Shown here: positions 30,610-39,658 of the stretch, piece after piece
How positions within the stretch are numbered: position 1 is the first letter of the stretch
Layout: every line of letters begins with the position of its first letter
The notes under the pieces: model-generated
What the model was told of the DNA's origin: nothing
The model's input: the letters and a program-made list of their open reading frames with translations, nothing else
Databases searched by the model: none
Assembly: GCA_026419775.2 (NCBI GenBank)
Contig: JAOPGA020001503.1
Coordinates: 1 to 45,483, forward strand
Source: Acrasis kona
Lineage: Eukaryota; Heterolobosea; Eutetramitea; Acrasida; Acrasidae
Length of the DNA: 45,483 nt
Reading direction: 5' to 3'
Program-made: the position numbers and the translations under genes

Positions 30610-31877
30610 TTTAATTGTGAAAATTTATTGGCATGTATTAGGTTGCTATCTACATATTGACGATACTCTACGGTTCCATCAGCTTTAAATAATTTGGATT
30701 CGCCCTGGATTAATCCATTAATACATCTAACTACCTCTCTACCTCCGTCAGCATAGAACACGATGGCTTTTCCTTGAACAACTCCATCGTCGTACTGCCT
30801 GTACACTTTAAAACCTGCATGGGAATACATTATGGCCCTTCCTTGTATTATTCCATCAACGTAATGACAAATCTCTCTATCACCGTTGGTGTGGAACAGT
30901 AAAGCTTTTCCTTGGACTACTCCATCGATGTATCTTCGTATCTCATTGGTACCGTCAGCATGATACATAATTGCTCTTCCCTGGACCGTATCGTCAACAT
31001 ATCTCATCACTAGCCTGCTTCCGTCAGGATAGTCAATCGTAGCCCTTCCTTGGATTGCTCCTCTAACAAATCTAGCTACCTCACGACTGCCGTCAGCAAA
31101 GTATCTAGTAGCTTCTCCTTGAGCTACTCCATCAATATATTGCCTTACTTCTCGATCTCCATCACTATAGTGTATGGTAACTTCCCCTTGTACTGATCCA
31201 CCTGCGTATTGTATGACTTGACTGTCACCACTAGTACACTGGATGGTGACCTCTCCGTTGTTACCTCTTGAAACTCTACAAGGATCAGGTGCCAAACTCT
31301 TGTCGAATTTGAAGATGGATCCATCATCGCCATACCATATAACTTGAATAGAGTTGTTGTGCAACCTGTAGTAGTACATCTGTTTAAAAGTTCCGAACCT
31401 TTCCTTAATAAGAGACTGCTCACCGTTCAAATCTAGTGATTCTACTAAATCTATGTACATTGACCGTTTTTCTCTTTTCTTCTCATCGCTCTTGTTGTAA
31501 TCTGTTAATGATATCTCTTTGTGTGATTTGTTCTTTTTAACTACAAGGTATTTGTTCTGCTTTCTAATCAGATCTACTCTTCTCATGTATCTTTGCAAAC
31601 AAGTACTCGGACTGGTAACATCAAATTCGTTCTGAAAAACTGAACTTTCTAGCTCCTTCCAAAACTCTTCATCCAAAGACCAATCCCTCCACTTCCAGCA
31701 GACAAGGCTTATACTTCGCACTGTATCCAAACAGTTTATGTAGGACAAGATTTTCAATAGAATGTCTGAGGTGGATTTAACTAAACATGTTGGTGCTGAG
31801 TTATTCATACAGTGTGTGCATAAAAGACGATCCTGACCGTATAAGTAAATAAATTGCTTTAAAAATAAACATTTCAC
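30606..31877 (-). CDS. F-box protein with MORN-like repeats
   Basis: 423 residues, one exon. Residues about 30-75 form an F-box (DILLKILSYINCLDTVRSIS, LVCWKWRDWSLDEEFWKEL), expected to bind Skp1 in an SCF ubiquitin ligase. After a basic linker, at least eight repeats of about 23 residues follow the pattern (Y)xDGxxQGxAxxxxxDGxxExxx, for example YIDGVAQGEATRYFADGSRE, FVRGAIQGRATIDYPDGSRL and YVDDTVQGRAIMYHADGTNE. These are MORN-type beta-hairpins (MORN_2-like). The repeats probably recruit substrates or membranes, which is inference. The internal Met at MNNSAPTCLV is an alternative start. Confidence 0.75.
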   Translation of the reverse strand: MKCLFLKQFIYLYGQDRLLCTHCMNNSAPTCLVKSTSDILLKILSYINCLDTVRSISLVCWKWRDWSLDEEFWKELESSVFQNEFDVTSPSTCLQRYMRRVDLIRKQNKYLVVKKNKSHKEISLTDYNKSDEKKREKRSMYIDLVESLDLNGEQSLIKERFGTFKQMYYYRLHNNSIQVIWYGDDGSIFKFDKSLAPDPCRVSRGNNGEVTIQCTSGDSQVIQYAGGSVQGEVTIHYSDGDREVRQYIDGVAQGEATRYFADGSREVARFVRGAIQGRATIDYPDGSRLVMRYVDDTVQGRAIMYHADGTNEIRRYIDGVVQGKALLFHTNGDREICHYVDGIIQGRAIMYSHAGFKVYRQYDDGVVQGKAIVFYADGGREVVRCINGLIQGESKLFKADGTVEYRQYVDSNLIHANKFSQLN

Positions 31878-32796
31878 TATTACAACGAACTCTATCCGAA
31901 TTTACTAGGATGAATCGAAAGGTTACCAAAAATAATCAATTTTGCGAACACTGTGTGGAGAATAATTGTTGTAGAAGTATACCTTTAAAAACACGCTTAT
32001 GAAGTACAACAGACTTTTGACCCAGATTCAGTTTAGACGTCTTACAAAAACTAGACTCCAAAAATAGACCTGGCAGTCCGATCTATGAATTCCAGCCAAC
32101 TTCCATTTCCAAAAGTTTCTTTTCATGGAATATTACAAACAACAATATCAGTAGGCAGCTGTTGAGGTAAGGTAGAAATACTTCTTAATGAGTTATTGTT
32201 AGTTACTCATTTGAAGATAAGGAAGCAACCTACTCAACTGTTCCAGCTTTTGTTGAATTTTTTGTAGCTTAATCTGAAGTCGAATTATTTGTGTGAAAGT
32301 TGACTTGATGCAAGTACAGATAATCAATCACACATCATTGAAAAAGTGGTTGCCTGACAATTAGACTCGAATCTACCTCCCGGTCTTTTATTAGACCTAG
32401 GTACAGGTTGCACTGCAAGATAATTTGATCTTACAATTGATTTCAATTTAACGTTCCCTCCATTTTCAAAAAAGAATTGCCCGAGGAGGCAACAGGCCAA
32501 AGTAAATTAAAGAATTTTTTGTTAAAATACCCTTAATAAAGATAGTTATTGCCATCAAGCCAAAGAGTTGTTGAAACCTTAACCTCGGAGAAAGCGAAGC
32601 TGACATTCAGATTCTCAAACGAGTTTATTATTACCGTTTATGTAGCTGAATTGCATCTTATTAAGGTTTTTTACAACGGAACTTACGAAACTCCATATAA
32701 CTCTGCCATATCAGTCATATTTAAATTAGCCATTGGTAGTGTTTAAATTTACAAAGTAAACCGAAAATTTTGTGAAACCTTTGGGAAATACTGCAC
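31878..32796. other. Long gene-poor stretch
   Basis: Only very short frames are visible, for example a 31-residue Cys-rich one from 31910 (FCEHCVENNCCRS), a 22-residue one just after (MKYNRLLTQIQFRRLTKTRL), and a 65-codon frame at 32549-32746 with no family resemblance. None has supporting features. This could hold a small unannotatable gene with several introns, or non-coding RNA, but I see no structure that proves it. Confidence 0.35.
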
Positions 32797-33330
32797 TTGA
32801 AGAGATTGTTCATACATCATATGTCGGTAATAGTTTCACAAATGCAGAACGCACAAAGCTTCAATACTCACACAAAGGCAACAGAGTCTTTTAAATATAA
32901 CGAAGAGTATGGGAGTAACTTCGAGGACGACGTGTTATCGGTTTCTACTTGCAGCGATGAGCTTAGTGCTGACGAAGAAGACGCTCTCTTGTGTACAAAA
33001 TGCGGAAGGTATCCAAAACTACAGGCCCTATCCATGAAACAGCTCCCCTGCCTCTGCCACGCTAAAAGCAAGTGCTCGAGTGTAAAGGAGCTAAGGGAGA
33101 AAAGCTGCAGCGCAAAGACACTAAAGGAAGTCGAGCGAGAAAGCAAAAAACGTATCTGCGAAAGAAACACAACAAAAAGGGATCCTTGCTACTTCCAGGT
33201 GCACTCTTTTATCAAGGTTGAGATGCCAGACATGGAAACTTCAACCACCGAACGCAGCCCCATTCACAGGAACTTCCCAGAGATGGACGATGGAAACTTC
33301 TTTAAATATGGATGCTTGAACACATTGTAG
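32797..33330 (+). CDS. Hypothetical Cys-containing protein
   Basis: 177 codons; the second Met (32821, MSVIVSQMQN) is an equally good start. The first third is acidic (FEDDVLSVSTCSDELSADEE). The middle has LLCTKCGRYPKLQAL and LPCLCHAKSKCSS, two CxxC/CxC pairs that could bind zinc. Then come basic helices (ELREKSCSAKTLKEVERESK) and a Pro/Met-containing tail. No known domain, signal peptide or membrane helix is seen. The composition is protein-like throughout, so I regard it as a probable gene of unknown function. Confidence 0.5.
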   Translation: MKRLFIHHMSVIVSQMQNAQSFNTHTKATESFKYNEEYGSNFEDDVLSVSTCSDELSADEEDALLCTKCGRYPKLQALSMKQLPCLCHAKSKCSSVKELREKSCSAKTLKEVERESKKRICERNTTKRDPCYFQVHSFIKVEMPDMETSTTERSPIHRNFPEMDDGNFFKYGCLNTL

Positions 33331-33631
33331 AAATAATACATAAAACAACAATTAACTTTGTTTTTACGAGCAAAGTGAACTACGCAACATTCTAACAATC
33401 AGTGATACCAGCATTCGCACCAGAGTGTGTTTGTTGTTGAGATCCATTGCTTTACGGAAAGCTTATCATTGTATAGACGTGCAGGATTGGATCCTGGCAC
33501 AGAATAAAAATTTCACACATGAAAAATTCTAGTGTTGACTCATCGTTCCAACCGATCTGTTGTTACCTTCCTTGAGTCGAAGTGCCAATGCACCAGATAC
33601 GGGTAGGAGGAATTGAAGTCTAGCAGACACA
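33331..33631. other. Spacer, nothing recognised
   Basis: No gene, RNA or repeat is visible between the Cys-containing hypothetical gene and the broken frame that starts at 33632. Confidence 0.4.
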
Positions 33632-33965
33632 ATGGGAAACAAGGGACGAAGAGGCAAAAACAACAGTTTATTGTAACATCACCACAAGTCTTTCGATACA
33701 TACAACGGACCTATATTCGCACCGAGTGTAATGATGAGTGTTGAACACTATTTTCGATCAATAGGAGATCACGAGAATTATGGATTTCACAACAGGTCAC
33801 AACAATTCTTCAGAGATGGAAAGAATTTTATACATTGCTACGTTCATTTGTACTTCCATTAACCTTGTGTTTAAAAGGATAAAGAAAACAATCTTTAATG
33901 ATGTTGAACCTCGCAAGTATTCCAATAACATGTTCGAGCAAGAAATGTTAAATTACCATATTTGA
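33632..33965 (+). pseudogene. Small broken or misassembled gene
   Basis: From an ATG at 33632 the frame reads MGNKGRRGKNNSLL, an in-frame TAA, then HHHKSFDTYNGPIFAPSVMM and SVEHYFRSIGDHENYGFHNR without interruption. A further frame change near 33850 (or a short intron of about 28 nt) leads to KKTIFNDVEPRKYSNNMFEQ and a stop at 33965. The sequence after the TAA is clearly protein-like. A premature stop plus a frame change suggests a recent pseudogene, although unusual short introns cannot be ruled out. The family is unknown. Confidence 0.35.
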
Positions 33966-34108
33966 GAAGACAGGCAGCTAATGATTTGGATGCAGAAGAT
34001 TAAGATGACAGCATTGGTCTGGTTAATTGAGAATATCCCTAGGAGGTGTGAGGGTATTATAAAGCATTCCAATAAAAAGAACTTGACTATTACAAATTAC
34101 TTTTTTTA

Positions 34109-34700
34109 TTAATTTTTTGAAACAATAACAAATTTTGAGCACCCCTCTGCGAGTTTATCAGTGGCTGAATTACTCTCGTCAAATACCTTCTCGATCTCTT
34201 CATTAGTTGTATATAAAAATTGTTCTTTCTCCTTTAAACATCGTGTACCGTGCGGAGTGAGACAATGATACGTTCTCAACTGGGTCAAATAATATTCAGC
34301 TGCCTTCTTCTCAGTAACAAGTTGGTCGTGCTTGGCTTGTAGTGTTTTGATTCTCTCGGCTAACTCAACCAACATAGTCAAGCCGCGATGATCTTCCTCA
34401 CCAATGACACCAGCCTTCAACCACTCTTCAAATCTTTGTGGATTATTTTTGACAATGGAATTCAAGTCTTCATGATTCTTGCTAGTAAAGGAATTCGGTT
34501 CAGTCTTTGTGATTTGTATGACATGCTGGTGACAAATCCCTCTTTGCTCTTGTCAGGGTTGTTGTTGATACGTTAACGGTCAATGATTTAATGACGTCAT
34601 TAATGTCTTTTTGTTTAAAAACTTGAGTGATGGACGTTCCACCTTGCACTTTTCCAAAACACTTGAAGTATCCAATACCGTTTTTGTGGAGGGATATGGA
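34109..34700 (-). pseudogene. Remnant of a larger gene with a coiled C-terminal part
   Basis: On the minus strand an N-terminal-like block (RSISLHKNGIGYFKCFGKVQ, then TSITQVFKQKDINDVIKSLT) recalls the opening beta-domain of DUF4139-type proteins (LYKDGxGYFxxxG...DDVLKSL). After about 100 nt with two frame changes (DKSKEGFVTSMSYKSQ in one frame, TEPNSFTSKNHEDLNS in another), a 118-codon helical frame follows to 34109 (FEEWLKAGVIGEEDHRGLTM). DUF4139-type proteins usually have several hundred residues in between, so this looks like a gene with its middle deleted. The 3' frame may still be expressed. Confidence 0.35.
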
Positions 34701-35053
34701 TCTTACTGGTAAACGTTAAGAAACTATTTCCCTTAGATAACAAACAAATCTATTGAGGAACTTTTCAACATCACGAAAGGATTGTCAAAGAAGAAACGAA
34801 CGCATAGCGGGTCCTGCACATAATTCAAACCAACCGCTTATGTAAATATTTTTTTGTTGTGTTCGGTATGCAGTTGTAATAATGGTAACTTCAAAATTAA
34901 CGTTGACCAGAACCAACTCGAACAAGAGGAATTTACAAAAACCAAATAGAAGCTTTGTCAAATTAATTGCTTTTGCCATGTCATGCTTTGTCACTGTTTC
35001 CGGGCGCGCTTTGATGCTTTAAATAGCCAACATCACATATTAAAAACCAAAGT
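34701..35053. other. Spacer upstream of the Rab-like gene
   Basis: A 64-codon minus-strand frame (from MAKAINLTKLLFGFCKFLLF, with a hydrophobic start) is present but ends in a stop after RSFLL and has no recognisable features. I treat the stretch as spacer and promoter for the gene at 35054. Confidence 0.3.
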
Positions 35054-35659
35054 ATGAGAAACGCTTGGGACTACGACTACCTGTGCAAAATTGTTGTTGT
35101 GGGAGACAGCGGGGCCGGAAAATCTTGCTTATTGCGAAGACATATAGATGAAGAATTCCAATCCGAAACATTATCAACAATTGCTATAGATTTCAAATTA
35201 AAAACACTAGTATTGGAAGAAAAGGTTATCAAAGTACAGTTTTGGGAAGGGCAAGAAAGGTTCCAGGTCATAGATACAGGCTACTACAGGCGTGCTAATG
35301 GTATTTTAGTTGTATACGACGTTACAAACGAGAAAAGTTTCCAAAATATACCCAGATGGCTGAAGCAGATACATGATTACTCCACAGATGATGTCAAGTT
35401 GATCTTAGTTGGAACAAAAATAGATGACATCCATAGACGAGTAGTGAGTCAAGAAGACGGCCAGCGGTTAGCAAAACAATACGAGATTCCATTCATTGAA
35501 ACAAGTGCTAAAAACAACATTAATGTAGATGAAGCGTTCAACAACATTATACACAGCGCAGCCAAGACTGAAAATATCAACAAGAAACCGCAAACACCAA
35601 TGCCAATTGCAAAAGAAAAGGATTCAACATGGTTCTCAAGCACTTGCTCTATCATGTAA
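35054..35659 (+). CDS. Atypical Rab-family GTPase
   Basis: 201 residues, one exon, normal Rab length. The P-loop GDSGAGKS and switch I (STIAIDFKLKTL, normally TIGVDFK) are intact. The G3 motif is altered: Rabs have WDTAGQERF, this has WEGQERF (residues 64-70), so two residues are gone and the Mg-coordinating Asp of DxxG is lost. G4 reads GTKIDD instead of GNKxD, and G5 is ETSAK. The C-terminus is STCSIM, a single-Cys CAAX-type box rather than the usual CC/CxC. It probably sits on a membrane, but hydrolysis or nucleotide exchange may be abnormal. The nearest canonical relatives are Rab1/Rab8-type. Confidence 0.85.
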   Translation: MRNAWDYDYLCKIVVVGDSGAGKSCLLRRHIDEEFQSETLSTIAIDFKLKTLVLEEKVIKVQFWEGQERFQVIDTGYYRRANGILVVYDVTNEKSFQNIPRWLKQIHDYSTDDVKLILVGTKIDDIHRRVVSQEDGQRLAKQYEIPFIETSAKNNINVDEAFNNIIHSAAKTENINKKPQTPMPIAKEKDSTWFSSTCSIM

Positions 35660-35767
35660 ATTAAAAAGTTGATTTCAGAGGCCTCTTTAAAATTGTAACA
35701 GTTGACGTGGAGAGAATTCTATTATTAAACTTTGCCTTCAACTTTCACGTTTTGTAGATTATAAAAT

Positions 35768-36474
35768 ATGGGACAGTCCAATACAAAGGTAAAGAGTAGC
35801 CAGATTCTAAAAGATACAGGGCTTTCTATTCCAGAAATAACAAACAAAACAAAATGTAGTAATTGTGCTGCTTTATCAAATTTAATATGATTAGTCTCCA
35901 AGAAAGAAATTAAGCAGTGGTATGGTGCTTTTAAACAGCAGTACCCAAGTGGGCAAATGAAGAGGGAACAGTTCGTAGAGACCCAGTCTAAATTAGTGAT
36001 GGGCAGAGGAAAGAAGTTTTTCGAATCTTTGTTCGATACTTTTGATAAGGACAAAAGTGGCTCTATCGACTTTGTAGAATTGTAAGTAACTAATTCGCTC
36101 ATAATCTCATTTTGACAAGTTTGATCGGAATGGGTGCAGGAGTGAACGGTTCCATTCAGGAGAGACTTCTTTGGACATTTAATGTGTATGATCTAGATGG
36201 CGATCACTTCATTCAACAAGAAGAGATGACACTTTTAATTAAAAGTCTTTTGGAGATCACACATGCCACACAGGGCAAATCTGGTGATGATGAAGCAAAC
36301 GAACAAATTCTGGATCAGCAAACAAATTCAATCGTTTCAAAAATCTACAAAGCATTAGACAAGAATCATGATAACGTTTTGTCTAAGGAAGAATTCGTCG
36401 ATGGATGCTCTAACAATGAGGCCATATTGAAAGCTCTGTCTATAACTACAGATTATTTAATTAAAAAGAATTAA
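35768..36474 (+). CDS. Frequenin/neuronal calcium sensor-like EF-hand protein
   Basis: Three exons (35768-35857, 35897-36081, 36120-36474; introns 39 and 38 nt) give 209 residues. It begins MGQSNTK, so Gly2 is a likely myristoylation site, as in frequenin (MGKSNSK). The order follows the NCS family: FSKKEIKQWYGAFKQQYPSG in the degenerate first EF-hand, then calcium loops in DTFDKDKSGSIDFVEF, NVYDLDGDHFIQQEEM and KALDKNHDNVLSKEEF. The acidic insert between EF3 and EF4 is longer than usual. It would act as a Ca-dependent membrane switch, for example on phosphatidylinositol 4-kinase or on cyclases. The splice joins are exact in phase. Confidence 0.85.
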
Positions 36475-36615
36475 TAAAATGCAATTTGTACACTTTATTG
36501 AGCAGTTAGTTGTCCGTCCGAACACTCGGGTCATTGTGAAGTCCCTTCTTGTCTGCTTCTAGTTTGAAAACAATCTTGTCAACCAAGTCAGAGCAAAGAG
36601 AAACCATCGGAAAGG

Positions 36616-39540
36616 ATGGGAAACCAACTTTATAAAGATTATTCGTTCGACGAAAACCCAGTAGCCAGTGGTGGCCCTTCGTTCTTATGGAAAGTGTACA
36701 GCGGACAGAACAAAAACACAAGAGAAGAGGTTTCGATTTTTATATGCCACATCAAGGATATAGAAGCTAGATTCGGCAAGAATAATGTACCCCAAGTACT
36801 TAATCATTTTCGGAGAGAGGCAGCTGTTCTGACAAAAATCAGACATCCTCTGGTGTTGAATCCAATTCAACCACTAATAGAGACCAGAACAGAACTGGCA
36901 ATGATCACAGAACCTGTTTTGGGGAGCGTGAGTAATCTGCTACTAAAAAGATACACTCACATCACAAACGTCACTCCAGCCATGGAGAAGTACGAGTTGC
37001 ACAATTTAGAGATGAAGTTTGGAATGTGTCAAGTCATGGAGGCTTTAGCTTTTTGTCATCAAAATACACACTTGGTTCACGGGAACGTAACCCCACATCA
37101 AATCTTTATTACACCGAAAGGTCAGTGGAAACTTAGCGGCTTCCATTTTTCCTTCCATTCGGACGCGGCACTAGATAGAGTCGGCAAAGGACCCTTAGCG
37201 ACCACATCCGCACAGGCATCGCCAAGCGTCATTCCACCAGAGTATAGCGAAATCGTTCACTTTGGAAATTCCATCTCCAAGAGCAACTTTTTACCTTCAT
37301 TAGACTATGCTGCTCCCGAATATGTACTAAACAAAGCTCCTTCATTTTGCTCGGACATTTTTAGTTTTGGATTGCTGTATTGTCAATTACTCAGAGCGAA
37401 TGGAAGGACGCACGGAAGACAAAGCGTACCTGATGATGGAGATGATGATTCATCCACCGCACCAGTAAACACCACAAACAACCCGAGCATGCCGCTACTT
37501 AACACTTATCAAAATGTAGAAAAGTACAATAGTGCCATCAGACGTTTACAAGACATGTTGGGATCGGACGACACCTTCAACAGGTTATCAGCCGAAGTTT
37601 TCAATTCCTTGATGGGCGTTTGTTCCCTGGAGCCATCGGACAGACCCACCGCTCACTTTATTTTATCGCACTGCGAATTACTGTTTGGAATGGAAGTCAA
37701 AGCGTTGCGTTACCTCAACAACATGGAAATGAGAGAACAAGTCAAGAAGGCTCAATTCTTACGATCCTTGTATCCGATGATCAAACCGACCTCATCATCG
37801 CCTTCCGAAAATGTTGGATTTCCCGATAGGATCCTTTTCCAAAGAGTTTTGCCTCCATTACTTGAAGAATGTAAAGATGTCAAGATGACTTTGTATGCAC
37901 TACCAAATGTTTTAGCCATTGGAGAGAGAATGAGCAACCCACAGTTTGGAAAATTAATTTTACCTACATTGTGCAAATATGTTTTAATGTATACGGATCA
38001 GCAAGCAAAAGTTCCTGCGATCGTCCTTCAAAACTTTGATTTACTTTGGTCCAAGTCAACAGTTACTGAACAAAAAAATTTTTTGATTCCATTCTTGGTT
38101 CGTTGCCTCCAGTCTAGTCAACAAGATGTTCAAATTGAAGCCATGAAAAGATCCGAAGAATGGTTGAATTCCGATAAATTGTCCATCTCCGAGTTTAAAA
38201 CGATTGTGTTGCCCGATCTTCAATCCATTTGCAAAAAGACAAATAATCCTGTTGTAAGAGTCAACGGAGTTGTCTGTTTGGGAAAAATCTTATCAAGGTT
38301 AGACCGACCAGTTATTGTGTCAGTCATTGTTCCTGTTTTGGAACACATCCTAAAAACAGATCAACCCAATGTCACATGTGGACTGCTCATGAGTTGTGTG
38401 GGAGTCTTCCTCAAGATCACGAAACAATTAGAAATGAACACAAACACCATTGATCTCATCAGCCAAAGGATCCTACCTGCCATTCTACCCATAGCATCAC
38501 AGAGATGTTTAGATCGCGATGCTTTTGGAAAATACATCAAGGCCGTAAAAAACATGTTGGACGTCGTTGAGAGGGAACGCATTAATGACTTTGAAACAGG
38601 TACAAACGAAGAAGCTTCCCCGTCCTCACAAACCACAAACACCACGTTGACTGAGAGTGAGATGGAATCAGAAATTTCTCCAGTCAGTCCCATGGCCAAC
38701 GAAGCAGTCAAGAAACCCATTGGAAACGTAGATCCCCTACAAAGAATTGTCATGGAAAAGAATCAAGATGAAGAGGTCATGCCCATGCAACGAAGAGTGG
38801 TCAACTTTAATTCAAGCATCCCATCCTCATCAACAATGGACGAAAATGTTAATGAAGAGAGACCATCCCCATCATCCTCATCACATCAACCACAACAATC
38901 AGGTGCTTTTGATTCGTTATTAGGAAGGTTCATGATTGATGACTCCTCATCATCTACATTCAATCAACCATCGTCGTCGTCATCACTTTTCAAATCAAAC
39001 AAATCAGAAAAATCAATCAACATTGACGATCTCATGATGGGTAATTCATTCGCAAACATTGATCATGACTCCACTCCAAAATCAACAACATCAACACCAT
39101 CATTCATCAATCCACCACAATCACAAATTGAATCAACGCATGAACCTTTACATCGTGACGTCAAAGAAGATTCCTTCGATAGAATGCTCAACAGAATCAA
39201 CACTCAAAATGAAGAAAAAAGTAATCAATTATTCACATCCAATTATCAAAATGAATCGAATAATGTGGTACCAGAAAGAGAACGAAGTCAATCTAGTATG
39301 GAAACGATCGAAAGCATGAAATCGCTCATGTCGGGTCAAGAATCAAATTCTGCATCAAGTGCTCAAGATTTTGATTCCATTCAAAATCGTTATTCTGATT
39401 CGGTGTATCGATATGGTGGCGACGACGATGGTGATGAGGACGAGGATGTGAAAGTAAAGGTGAATGCTAATAAGCCGTCGACTAGCGGCGATATGTTTGA
39501 TTCGTTGTTGATGCGTCATATTGATAGTGATGAAGATTGA
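36616..39540 (+). CDS. SCYL2: SCY1-like pseudokinase (SCYL2-like)
   Basis: 974 residues, one exon. The N-terminal 350 residues are a kinase fold: HFRREAAVLTKIRHPLVLNP (alpha-C region), HGNVTPHQIFITPKGQWKLS with HGN in place of HRD, SGF in place of DFG, and the APE-like block DYAAPEYVLNKAPSFCSDIF then SFGLLYCQLL. This marks an inactive kinase. HEAT-type helices follow (EEWLNSDKLSISEFKTIVLP, IVSVIVPVLEHILKTDQ). The last 300 residues are disordered and Ser-rich, with three copies of FDxLLxR-like motifs (AFDSLLGRF, SFDRMLNRI, MFDSLLMRH). SCYL2 works in clathrin-coated vesicle traffic between the trans-Golgi and endosomes. The N-terminal MGN may be myristoylated. Confidence 0.9.
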   Translation: MGNQLYKDYSFDENPVASGGPSFLWKVYSGQNKNTREEVSIFICHIKDIEARFGKNNVPQVLNHFRREAAVLTKIRHPLVLNPIQPLIETRTELAMITEPVLGSVSNLLLKRYTHITNVTPAMEKYELHNLEMKFGMCQVMEALAFCHQNTHLVHGNVTPHQIFITPKGQWKLSGFHFSFHSDAALDRVGKGPLATTSAQASPSVIPPEYSEIVHFGNSISKSNFLPSLDYAAPEYVLNKAPSFCSDIFSFGLLYCQLLRANGRTHGRQSVPDDGDDDSSTAPVNTTNNPSMPLLNTYQNVEKYNSAIRRLQDMLGSDDTFNRLSAEVFNSLMGVCSLEPSDRPTAHFILSHCELLFGMEVKALRYLNNMEMREQVKKAQFLRSLYPMIKPTSSSPSENVGFPDRILFQRVLPPLLEECKDVKMTLYALPNVLAIGERMSNPQFGKLILPTLCKYVLMYTDQQAKVPAIVLQNFDLLWSKSTVTEQKNFLIPFLVRCLQSSQQDVQIEAMKRSEEWLNSDKLSISEFKTIVLPDLQSICKKTNNPVVRVNGVVCLGKILSRLDRPVIVSVIVPVLEHILKTDQPNVTCGLLMSCVGVFLKITKQLEMNTNTIDLISQRILPAILPIASQRCLDRDAFGKYIKAVKNMLDVVERERINDFETGTNEEASPSSQTTNTTLTESEMESEISPVSPMANEAVKKPIGNVDPLQRIVMEKNQDEEVMPMQRRVVNFNSSIPSSSTMDENVNEERPSPSSSSHQPQQSGAFDSLLGRFMIDDSSSSTFNQPSSSSSLFKSNKSEKSINIDDLMMGNSFANIDHDSTPKSTTSTPSFINPPQSQIESTHEPLHRDVKEDSFDRMLNRINTQNEEKSNQLFTSNYQNESNNVVPERERSQSSMETIESMKSLMSGQESNSASSAQDFDSIQNRYSDSVYRYGGDDDGDEDEDVKVKVNANKPSTSGDMFDSLLMRHIDSDED

Positions 39541-39658
39541 TAATAAAAATAATTTTGTATTTTATTTTTTGTAAATTATTATTATGAATTACTTGTTATG
39601 GAGAATGTACTGTTCGGTAACCGAATTATTATAGCTAATTAACGAATTTTCATTGAAA

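Noticed and set aside
34785-34978. Secreted-looking short frame MAKAINLTKLLFGF
   Set aside because: The hydrophobic start is not followed by a recognisable mature region, and the frame stops soon after in a gene-poor stretch.
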